64,000 nucleotides of DNA from NCBI GenBank assembly GCA_964019695.1, contig CAXHUL010000503.1, positions 1,547,001 to 1,611,000 on the forward strand. Direction: 5' to 3'. The first letter of the stretch is position 1. Every line of letters starts with the position of its first letter. Under the pieces are notes generated by a model, which had not been told where the DNA came from, ran no database searches, and was given only the letters and a program-made list of their open reading frames with translations. The position numbers and the translations under genes were made by a program. This stretch comes from Loripinus fragilis (lineage: Eukaryota > Mollusca > Bivalvia > Lucinida > Lucinidae). Below are positions 24,501 to 36,500 of the stretch, piece after piece.

Positions 24501-27500
24501 GAACCTGGTATTTCTCTTTTGCCATCAATATTAGCTCGCGTGCCATTGTTGATCAAAGATAAAACAGGTTTGAGCACAATTGGAAGTATTGTCCGTAACT
24601 TGATAAGTGTGGCCTTCTTTTTAGCTTCACTCACTCTTTTGTTGATAAGTGTAAGAATTTCCGCCTTAAATGGTACAAGCTTTTTAACGAAATATTGACT
24701 AAGTTTAACTGTTCGTTTGTAAATGTTGTAAATTATCTCACACAATGCATTTAACTGTTTTGTTGTAATTGTTTTTAACAATGCCTTCCTTTGTAAATTG
24801 CTGGTGGAGTACAATAAATTTAGGAACACAGACTGTGACCGAACAAGTCGACTCATCTTTCACGACTGACGGTCTCTGGATATTGTTTCATACTTTTATT
24901 TTGGCAAATATATACGAGTATCTTCGCCCGGAAAAATTCTCGTGCGAAGGCGATATTTTTCGGGAGTATTTGCCGTCATATCGATGACAAGATACGTATA
25001 TGGTTCGCTTGTTGCAAGGTCATAACTTTGTTTGATAAATGCAGATTGTTTAGGAAATGCTTGACTTGCGAGAGACAGTAAAGAACTATTCGCACGAATA
25101 GAGCGAAACATGACTACATAGTGACAATTCAGCGATATGCTTCTGGCAAATTTTCCAGGCATGAACAGGTTTTGAGTCAAAAAAATGACAGAACAACACC
25201 GATGGTGAGCCGTAACGGTAAACAAGAAGAGCACTTCTTCACTTTTGGTCACCTGACCAGCCAAATCATCAAGCACGATAACTGTGTGATGGGCGGTGTC
25301 CGTGGGGTCCGTCCATTCATCGATCTGTTCCCTCGACGGAATTCCAGAATGCAAAATAAGTCCAGGTATACGTTCTTCCATCTGTTCGAATAACGTTTGG
25401 TACTGACCATACGCGTAGATTATTTTAGTTGGCGGTTTCTCAAACATTCCATTTGCATTCTCTAGAAGCTTGAATGTAAACCTTGTTTTACCAGATTGAC
25501 TAATTCCTGATAGTAGAAGAGAGGCAGGCGATGCAAAGCGAATAAGAGACTCTTTTTCCCACCATTTGTCATTCATAGCCGTATTACTGTCAGAACTCAT
25601 TCCGTTTACTTTGGTGTCAGAAACGAGACTAATAAATAATATCAGGGACAACATGGCTTTATAGTACACGACAGAAAACAGCGTAATATTTAATTGACTG
25701 ATATATATATATATTCACATTTCATTCTACACCAAAAGGATCTTAAAATGGACAAAAAGTAGCGCATTACGTTGATACATCTATGAAATTTATAACGATT
25801 ATTTTTGCTCTCAAAACATAGATTACCGGTACTCGTTATAACCGCGTCAATTAATGTTTTTAATAGCATAAGTAATACTGTTACCTTTTTCCACTTTTTT
25901 TCATACATGAATTTGTGTTCAGGAGACATTTATTGCATAAATCTGTCAACGTAATGTCAAAGATCTAAGACATATTTGAGAAACAACAAAAAGTATAACA
26001 CATATTCAAATACAATCGAAAGCTTTTGTAACATATTCTACAACATATTGATCAGGAAAAACACTTTTTTCTAGCAAGTCGACAATGTCAGGCAACTTTG
26101 TGCCATTGCATTTCATAAGCAAGTAACATAAAACATAATATCCGCAAACATCAGAATTTTTACTTTGAAATGGCACATTATTGTAGACACACACATTAGT
26201 GTTTTTTGTTAAAAAGTCTTCAAAGTTGGTATTGTACTGTCCTGGCAAATGGCCGAAACTGTCGAAGCACTCCGAATGAACAGGATCGTGAAACCAAAAT
26301 ACTATCCAATGTTTCCCAGGAAGATACGACTCCTCTGTGTTACAAATATATGCAGTAGGAAAAGTCAGAACTTTTGTAGGTAATGTGTCAACAGAATATA
26401 TATCGCGAGCAACAAAAGTCAAACATCTGTTTTCTCTGATGACGCAAAGAAGTTGGTTTGTATTCATACTCGTGTGTACTTTACTTCTCTCGAGTGGTCC
26501 ACCTCAATTAAAGCAGGAAACTCAGCATAAGCTAGACAGTTTAGTGTTTCTGTTGTGTTTGCGGCAAACTTCACTTCTAATCTGACGCTTCCTTGTCTCA
26601 CCAAGTTAATATATTGCTCGCCGAGATCGTTAGGGTCAATGCTAAAGGCATATACGGCAAAGCCTTGTTCAAACATGGTTCTGTTTATCTGAAGACCTGC
26701 ATCTTTATTCCATTTTTCAGCCACCTCAAACAAATTGACAAATGGCGTGACGATGTTTCTGTTCTTTCCTACATCCATTTTCATTGGTCGTGTAGGGACA
26801 CTTTCACCATTCACGTAAAGTCCCATTTCCTCTGCGATGTTGAGAAAGGTGAATGGATTAGTTGTATAATCGCCATTTACCGCAGTTTGCTTCACGAAAG
26901 CGAAAAAAGCCTTGGTTGGCAAATTATTTGACCAAATGTTCTGCCAAATGAAAGTGCCTGAGCCGCTCGGAATAGTGTTCATCTTTAGCTCTGTCCTAGA
27001 CAGTGGGTATTTAGCAGTGACATCCTTCAGTATTTCGCCATGATTAATAAGCACACCGCTGTCGACTTTGATTTTGCAAGCTTTAAACACAACGTCTAAA
27101 AGCTCCAGTTTGTAGCTCGGAGATGCTTCTTTGCTCACAAGAACGAATGCAGCGCGATTTCTGAACAGTTTCAAATGTATGTCAACGCCATTGACAAGGT
27201 ATTTATCCAGTCTGAATATGTCTTCGTAAAGAGGGCCTTCCATGTCAAATATGTTGCTCTCTTGTGTGAACTGGTACCGTTGAGCTAATCCACCATTGGA
27301 GCCTGCATCGGGATCTACGTCTTCGGTATCGTAGTCATCGAGATAGAAAAGCTGTGACTGTAACTGCGACTTTGCTATGTCGTTTCCGTTTGACAGAAGC
27401 AGTTTCAGATAGGCCTTCCATGGGTAGTAACTTGTATTTAAGCTAATCAATTTACCGTTCATGTATGTGTCTATCTGTGACCACATACTTTGAAGCGGAA

Positions 27501-30500
27501 TATTAACAATGCCCGTCTTTTCTTTAGCTGCCAGGGCAGTTCCATCCGCCTTGACAATTCTGCATTTTATATACAACCGGCTTCTACGTAAATCAATATA
27601 TTCGTTTCCTTGACCTGGAATAGTAATTTCAATTGGCGTATCTTCCGTATTATACGATGACACAGGCCTACAGTCCGAAAAGTAGATTTTTTCAATAGCC
27701 ACTTGATTAGGGGGTACAGAAAAAATAGATAACTCGGAAGGTTGCCCAATGTCAGTTATTTTATCAGTTAGGAACGACATTTTTTAGAAAATACGTTATC
27801 GTTATCTTCCGTTTGTTTTAATTCCGAATACTCGCGTTTCTCTTTACTCCACGGGTTGCCCCTTTTTGTTTCCTTGTCACTCGGGTTTCCCTTTTGTGCC
27901 TTAGAAATGGGTCCCTTTTTATAACCTTTCTTTTTTTGTGAATTAAGAGATGAACTCCTTTTCGCTGCTGGTTGAGAACTGAAAGAATGTTTGGATTTTG
28001 ATCCTTTTATAGTCAGTGGAACATGGGGTGCTCCATCTTGAATTGCTTCTTTGAACTCAGACCTTGCCCTGTCTTCAGCGGCGGCAGTTGGTGATACTTC
28101 TTTTCCAACCACAATTTTCGGTTCAGGTTCAATGGTAACATGACGATTCACCGGTACCATATATGGCTTTTTTGCGTACATGTTAGCTATTCCACCGCCA
28201 CTTTGTCGTCCTCTATAGTATCCGGGATGAAATTTACCATCGATCATATTTTGATAAAATGATTTCCACACTCTAGGGTCAGAAACGTACGTTGTGCCCA
28301 CCATTTTGTCATTAATTTAAAGGAAAATGATGCTTTTTAAGATGAAGCGTTACTGACACTGTATCTCGAATAAATGAAGCCTGCTTGCCTTGCGAGTCGT
28401 TTATATAGATATGTACGTCCTGAAATTGACCCATTCGGAGAGGAACATCGTAAGGCATGTGATATATGATATTCTGTTTGTTGTCCTTTAGCCAAACGCG
28501 ACGAAGCAATGGAACGTCGTGTCCACCAAGAACTGTATTGTCACAAAGGTTTGAATAAACAAACAATTCAGAGGTTGGAAAAGTGTACCCCTGCCCCCGC
28601 TCAATACAAATTTCGAGAAGCGAAACAGTCCAGTAGCCCGTAAGTGATACGGGTGTAGACAGGTGCACACGAAAGTCATGCGGTTTGTTATTTGGATACA
28701 TCAATTTACTATCATCAGAAGCCAGCACCATTCGCAAGCTCATCTTGACAGAAAGTGAATATGATAAGTTTCAGCGTGTTGATTTTATAGGTTTGATAAA
28801 TAAAGCGCAGCCACTAAGGGACTTCCTGAAGATCCGATTGTTTAATCCAGGAATCAAATTTAGATGGCCACTGATGCCAGGACACTAACAGCTCCATTTC
28901 GCCTCTGGCATTTTTTCTCTTCTTCAGTATTTTATTGACTTTCCATATTTCCTGTGTATCAATTCTTTGTAATTCTTGCGAATAGTATGACCCCGTCAAT
29001 GCCATATTGTCAAAATCTTTAAGCTTATAAACTGGTATTCCGTGTCGCATAAATCGATGAGATACAATAAATATTTCACCTGTCCATTTTTGACTGTATT
29101 CCCTCATAAATTTTGTTTTCTCTTGAGTTATGCGCACCTTATCATTCACCTTGAACTGGAAAGGGCTTCTTTTAGTTTTCTTGACTTTCTTTTGTCTTAA
29201 CTTCTTATTAGATTCAGAACTTTTATTTATTTTTGTTTTGGTTCGCACCAGATACTCATTGAGTCTCACTTCCTCTTCATTTGATTTGCTAACTGCTGAA
29301 GGTGCCATATTCCCCAAGGGACGCGAGGGTGTGTTGTTGATAGCCTTCGTAATATCAGGTAATTGTTTAATATACTCGTATGACTGATTGTACATAAACA
29401 TGCGAGAAAGTCTATTTTGCAGGTTCTGGATTGTTCGTTCTGCAAAATTGGATTTAGTTTCGTTTTCAGTAAAAATCTGATGGATGCCTCTTTCCTTCAA
29501 CAATGCTGATAAAAAACGGTTTTTGAATTCACTCCCTTTGTCTGTTCTAAGTAATTCAGGTTGTCTCCCTTGCTTTAAGATAGATTTTAGACCGCTGATT
29601 ACTTCTGAGGCGGTTTTATTCTTAAGTGGAGCAGTGAAAATAAAAGGAGAGAATACGTCTTGTAAAACTAAAATGTATTGATAATTTTGGTTATGTTTCG
29701 AAATGTTCCGAACGTCCATCAGGTCTCCATCCCACTGAGCATCGATTCCTTCTACGAGAACAGGACTCCGTTTAAATTTTCTTTGTACACGCTTTTGAAG
29801 AGAATAGGCCTCGAGACTGGACAGAAACCTCTTGATAGCAGGCAGTCCTATCTTAAATTGTCCATCTTTTTTCACAAACTTGTACAGTTTTTCAGGCCCA
29901 CTAAAGGCAGCTGGATGTGTAGGATCAGACCAGATGTTTTCTAAATACTGTTTTTCTTCTGAAGATAACATTGCGACTGAAGTGAATGTGAAAAGACACC
30001 AGTATATATACACTGACTACGGTCATGTTCTCGAGAAAGAATCAAACTGCGGTTGGCTGTAGTTGTCTTGGGCCGCCATTTATGGCTTAATATTGCAAGG
30101 ACCAAGTGACATTTTTCAACGAGAAATTGATATATCGAAAAGGAATATTCAAAACATTAATGGCCGAAAATGGCGCATTGTTTTATTTTCATGAGCTATC
30201 CCATCTGTTCAGTTGTATTTTTTCGACATTTCATTTTCTCGTTCTCCCCTAACAAAACAAGTAAACAACATTGGCAAGAAAAAGATATGTATTCATTAAT
30301 TCATACAAATATATACAAATATACACAGTACATGCAACTTTATTAAACATAAATTAGACAAAATACATTCATGCTATTTGTTTATAATCAAGTCCGTTAG
30401 TGGTCATCATCTATAAAATCCACATAAGTTTTCAAGAAATTGCATGATTTACATTTACAATTTGTCTTTTTAATTTCACTTATTCTTATGTACAGAGAAT

Positions 30501-33500
30501 CTTCTTTTCCGCACGGCTATAGGTCTGACTTTTTGACCGAGTCTTTATCTACATCCATACTTTGTGTCAGCGAGCAGCGAAGGTTCGTAAGAGTTTGTAC
30601 AAAACCTTTCACTAAAATGCAGTCTGACCAACATAATCTGCCAAATATACACATGCATCACCACCCCAATACAACTCAAATATTGTTGAAAGAGTCATAA
30701 ACAATAGTGCAATGGTATCTACCCTGTGTAATTGATATGCTGATGAAAGGAAAAGTATCAGTCACTGTATATAGACAAACAAGACAAATTTTTGCCCCTC
30801 TTTCTTTCTTTTATAGTAAAATACTCTTGTAACCCGCTCTGCTAGCGTGCAATATGGAAATGGTTCTTCAGTGTATAATAATATTTAGCCTGATCAGAGT
30901 CCCCACTGTCAAAACATGAAGCTTTTCGATAAAAATACAATCTCGTTGATTGCATCAATTATCATGACATCCGAGACAAGGTTAAAATGAGTTAAAGTTC
31001 ATTCAGGTGTACAGTATTTCAACAACAATGGCAGCAGTGTAGCAAGAAAACCGTCTCGGGTGTTTCGGACTGATTAAAGACTCAAACCAGCCTGCTGAAT
31101 ATAACACAAGGTTTACATTAAAAAGAGAAACCATAGGTATTATACTATCTAAGTAGCAAACGATCAAGGTGCTAAAATTCGCAAGCTGATCAGCGCCTTT
31201 ATTCTTAATTCTTTGCAATGACATTAAACTGGATTTTTTGTGACGATGTTTTTTTTCGTCCGCCATCTTGATTGCACCCTATTTGCTTTGATGACGCAAT
31301 ACCATATTATGACTCATGTCTATTTTTAGTACTGCTATAGTCATATACCTGCTGCTCAGATCCTATTTCTGTATTACATGTAGCAGTGAGTGTTATTGCT
31401 AGAATGTGCACATGTACAGTCTCGTATGCGCCTTCGCTGCTCAGAATAGTGTTAAATACAGTCTGATCTTTGGCAGAAATCTGCGCATGAAAATTTGCTG
31501 CTCGGAATAATGTTTGGTGGAAAGTTATAAATAATTTATGTTTGATGCAATGTTCTTGCGAGAATCAGCATTTGTGCAGCTTCGTCTGGGTTGCACGCAT
31601 ACATACTATATCTGTATACAAAATGAATCAACACTTCAATAAACCCATTTAATTCGAACGGAATATCCAACTCTTTTAAGTTGGACCAGTCTATTACCAT
31701 TTTTGGTTGATATAATTACTGACCAGGATTTGTTTGCATTTGTTAAAACTGCCTCATTCCCAAATATTTCCCCACATAGTCAATGGAACTTAAGTGCCGG
31801 TTCAGATAAAAATCATGCAAAATGAAAATTTCTTTCCACATGGTGGTCAACAGATTTTAGTAAAAATTACAGAGTAGGAAGGTTGGTGGACCTGCTATTC
31901 AGTCCTAATTTATTTTTTTCTAAAATCATTTCGTTACTTAGAAAATCCGGTTTATATTTTTTAACCATTATTTTGACATTTAGCCTAAAGTCTATGGGAA
32001 AATGATGGCGAAAATCAGCGACATTTTTCGTAACTTTTGTAGACGAGGACGCCAATGTAACATGCACGGGCATGAAGCTGAATTATTGAACTACGTTGAC
32101 ATGAAATAAAATGCGTTGCAAAATGGGTATGTGTCCAATTATTAGCCTTTTTTGCCCCTGGGTATCGGGGTGGTTTTGGTACACGGCTTCGCCGTTTCTT
32201 TACTTACACTGGCTAGGAACCAGTCTGTTTACTTTGTAGCTGTGAGAAACGTAATCACGTGATGCCTCATGTGTCACAAAATTTCGCGGCTAACGGATTG
32301 CTGAACGTTGCTGTATTTTTCTAGCAGTTTCGGCATTTAATCCCAGTTTCCAAATGAATCAGAGCATTTAAGAATCGGTCAGCATAATTGGGACACAACA
32401 AGATATATCCATCGTTCAGCGAGTGTCAGTTCTGAGGGTAAGATTTTGGCGAGGAGATTGAGAAACAAGTTGAGCTTTTGAAAAGCTTTCAGCAAATATT
32501 GGCAGAAGAGAAGGCTTAATACGAAAATACGGAAAGACAGTACATTGAGGCGATAGTCTCTCCCCATAATCTAGTGCCTTTCACAGATATGCAACGACGA
32601 CAATGGCAAAGGCAGAGGTACGTAAGTATCTGTTTGAGTTTGAAATAAAATGTGGTTTAGCCCAAACTTTAGGAAAGTCTAAAATTTAGAATGGTTTAAA
32701 TTCAGCTTTGTGAAGTCTTTATTCCGTTCATTATCAAGTTGATTTTCATGCACTGATGAGTCTGATGGACACTAGGAAAGAAGCGTCATAATGCACTAGT
32801 CATTTGTAACCACTGCCCCTAACCCCGGGGAACAGCTGGGTCTTTGGCCTTTTGTCTGCAGTTCCCTGACCTAAACACCAACACTGTGGGGACAGCCAGC
32901 TGATAAAAAAATGGTAGCACCCCCTAGTCTGTTGTTACATTGCACTGCCATGTTTGCCTAGGTGCATTTCCCAAATTCCCACACACTGTAGCCATAGGGA
33001 CAATGCATTATAAGTTAAAAACACAACACATTCATTTGCCCGGCCATCCCTCACCCTGCTGAAGCCCGCCCTGCTCAGGGGCTGGGGGCAAGCCGCCATG
33101 GTAACAAATGACTGGTGCATAATATATTCATTCCCACAGCCTTAAAAAAAATAGAATGCTGATTAGTTTTTATGTCAACCTGGTGCTATACACAGTTGGA
33201 AAGTTCTATAATCACAATATCTGTCATCTGCTCAGGACAGGCCCTGGACAAAAATAAAAGGCAGTGAGTTTCCGGGTGCCATTGGCCTGGTGCTGAAGCA
33301 AAGCATGTATTATTATTTTTTTTAAATTTTTCAAACAAAATCTATCCATATAGCGGTGCAAGAAAGATTTATTTAGGATAAGGGAAATCTATCCAAACTT
33401 GCCTGTTCTCTGTCTTACCCAACACTTTTTACAGGCCCTCAAATAAAAAATCTGAAAATGATCTGGCTAGGGGAACCTATGCCAATTTTTTTCAAAAATC

Positions 33501-36500
33501 AAGAGACAGCCAACCCCTCCCCTGAAAGAAGTAGGGAGGGGATAAACTAAGGCCTTGTGGCAATTTTTGTTATATACATCAACTGTCATCTATTTTCATC
33601 CAGACCCGAAAATTCGGCACCCGTATCATAGACTGCTAATGGAGTAAACTGGTCAGGGTTCACAATGTTTGCAAACTTGAGCATTGGATGCTTGACAAAT
33701 CACTAAAACATTTATTTTTAAAATGAAACATTGCTTTATGAAATGTGAATAACATACAAAACTGTAATTGGGGCAGTCTGATCTGGGTTGACAATTTTTA
33801 CTTGTACCGGACTGTTTGCAAAAAATGGATCAACCCTACAGGCCCAGCACACCTTTTTTTTTATAGATATGCCTTAACAATAAGCTCCATGAATGGATGC
33901 AGAAAATTTTGTCAGAGGGGGTCCAACTTTGACAATGTTTTAAAGTTGTTGGCTTTTTTAAATATTTTTTATGAAGGGTGGGAGGATCGAATTACGCAGG
34001 TCATCATCGGCTCGCCAGCGAAACACCATTTAAATGGCGTTTTGCTGGTGTACTGATGATGGCCCAACATTGGATGCTGACTCGGTAGCTTCATGATTTA
34101 TCAGGGGATCAGATCTGCACCAGAATTGCAAAAAAAAAACTATTTTTTTGTGATTTACCAAGGGGGGTTCGGACCCCCTGTCCCCCCTCTAGATCCACAT
34201 ATGAGCTCCATGATGCGTTACCATCTTCAAGATTTTAGTATGTCTGAACATTTACAAGTAATTAACCTTTTGCATATTTCACTATATCAAAGAGATTTCT
34301 ATGTAACTTTGAAGGGAACAATTATTATTTTCATTCAAATAATGACACTAAGTCTTCTATTTCAAGGTATGATGCCTCATAATAGTCATATATCCCTAGG
34401 GATGATCTGAGACCTCCCATCCTGTCATATAGAAATTACAAAATAACTTTTGTTTTATTTATCCACATTTTCATGCACATGTATATTTTCATGCTCATGC
34501 TGTTTTTCAGCTTTGCAGAAACTGTTGAAATTTGGGATGGAGGTAATGTTCTGGTCCTTCATTGGAGATCCAGTACATTACATCTATCATAATATCACAC
34601 TTTTTCATGCATTCAACATTTATGCTGATACTCATGCTTCAATTTTGTTATCCTCTTATCCATAAGTTACATAATGGCGTCGAGTTTGCAACAGTTTTTC
34701 ACATTTCATAATGCCGCCAATTATATGACATTATCCAATCAGATGTAGCCTTACATTTGCAGCCTATAGTGCATTTGATTTTTTTTCAAAGTTTCTTTTT
34801 ACCTTTTCCAGGTTTTATTAAGCATTTTCTTCATGCCTTGAACAATGGGATGCTAATTGGATGGCAACAACGATATGCTGGTTATATGTCACAAGTCGTC
34901 AGCGCTCATATATCAAAAGTAAGTGTACATTGCATAAATAGCTCTTTATCTGCTGGTTTTCTCTGCTGGAAACCTTTGCAAACAGTTTGGACCATGATCA
35001 GGCCCAACAAAATAATAGGGCCTCATGCCATCTGATTTTGATCCGCACTCTTTTCCATCTACACAGTGAATCCATTTTAATAATGAAATTTCAATGGATT
35101 GACTAGAAATCTAAGTTCATTTAGTGTAAACAGCTCTTTAATTACTCAATGTGTGCTTAGATGAGCATATATGTGTGTGCTTATCAGGTCGAATAATGTA
35201 CCTTAAAAGTTCTAAAATTTTAAACATTTTTCTTTGCACAAAATGCTGATAGCTCAGAACAGCAAATAATTAATACCATATTAATGTAGTATTGATTAAT
35301 GCATTCTATCTTCGAAATAAAATCTTGTTTAATTAAGCAAGAGATTTTCAACTGCCTTCATTTGCTGATACATGTAAAGAACCAGATTTGCCAGCGTGAA
35401 ATATAAAATGCATACATGTAAAAATTGAAATATCGCCCTTGTCTGTACATCCCTTAAGTACCCTGGGTCTCATACGAATAATGTTTTTTTTCACATACAA
35501 TGGCCCCGCGCAGGGGTCATATGTGTCACATAGACACATAAATTTCCAGTTATTATTATTGTTTGAAAAACAGAAACAAAGCCATTTTCAAAGTTGACCT
35601 AAATTCTAGTAAAGAGTAAAGACCTCTATAAAATGCATACAGTGAAGACCTTGATGAAATTCCAATACAACACAGCATTCCATCAGGGTCTGCACTGTTG
35701 CTGAGACAAAAACAGTCTTCAGAGAAATAACTATTTTTTTTTGAAATCATAACTTGGACCCCTCAATATATAGAATGGGCCATTCTGACTTCATTATAAG
35801 TAAAAGTCTGAAAAGGGATAAAGTGTCACACAGTCACTCACTCACACTCAATAATATTTTGCTTTCAGGACATTGCCTATGTTTTCATACAATTTTACAA
35901 AATTTTATTGAATGGTTTGGTTTATCATTGCAGGTAACAAGATGAAGTATGCAGTCCATGTAGTGTAGACTCAGTTTTCTTCAAATTACTCACCTTAGCC
36001 CCCATGATGCCAAAACTAGTATTGGGTATAGAAGATTTCGATTATTGGAGAGCCTATCTGAGACCTGCTGTTGATCAAGGAATCTTTAATAGGCTTAGGA
36101 CAAGAACATGACAGCCAAGTAGAAACTGTGCTACATATAGTTTAGACAATTGTGTTCCATATAAGTGATAAGAACAGTTCTAAGTGAAACTATTTTTTGT
36201 GGGTACTCATTGGAAGCATCTCAATGAGACACTTCCAATGAGCACCAAGGCTTTTGTGGAGTGATGAATCCTCCAGAATGAGATAGTGCATAGTTCAAAA
36301 TTAATTTTCTTTTTTCATTGTATTTCTTATTGAGACTTTTCAAAACCAAAAGCAAATGTTAAAACTGATGAGTAAGAAAGTAATTACATTTTTACTCTGG
36401 AAATTTTGTTAACCTTGAATTAAGGCAAGAAAATATTTGACAGTTTTTAAGTGTAGACCAGATGATAGTTATAAAGAACCTGAATGAGGTTTAACGATTA

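Larger units (their letters stand above)
16452..31356 (-). mobile_element. Complete-ended Polinton/Maverick (adintovirus-like) element, 14.9 kb
   Basis: Both ends are exact. The 106-bp terminal inverted repeats begin AGCAGCAGGTATATGAC at 16,452 and end with its complement at 31,356. CAGATC occurs directly outside on each side (16,446-16,451 and 31,357-31,362). A 6-bp duplication and 5'-AG termini are the published hallmarks of Polintons. Minus-strand genes from 30.0 to 23.9 kb give integrase, penton-like, basic protein, major capsid, protease, packaging ATPase, core-like protein and an unknown. No family B DNA polymerase is visible, though this is normally the defining large gene. The left 7.3 kb instead holds a spliced plus-strand membrane-protein gene and simple repeats. 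The structural ORFs are intact and the inverted repeats look identical, so insertion was probably recent. Whether it can still move or make particles is not known. Confidence 0.93.

Noticed and set aside
29971..30013. Upstream start of the integrase
   Set aside because: The extra codons are the TATA box and early leader. The family N-terminus fits Met15.
23605..30345. LTRs of a retrotransposon
   Set aside because: The flanked genes are capsid, ATPase, protease and integrase of a DNA element, there is no reverse transcriptase, and true ends with a 6-bp duplication lie further out.
32603..32700. First exon of a nested gene (ATG GCA AAG GCA GAG gtacgt)
   Set aside because: No downstream exon, no promoter, and a short read-through frame only.
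34511..34542. Mini-exon between tgtttttcag and gtaatg in the large DLEC1 intron
   Set aside because: Either reading gives no match to DLEC1, and its length would break the phase between exon B and exon C, which already join correctly.
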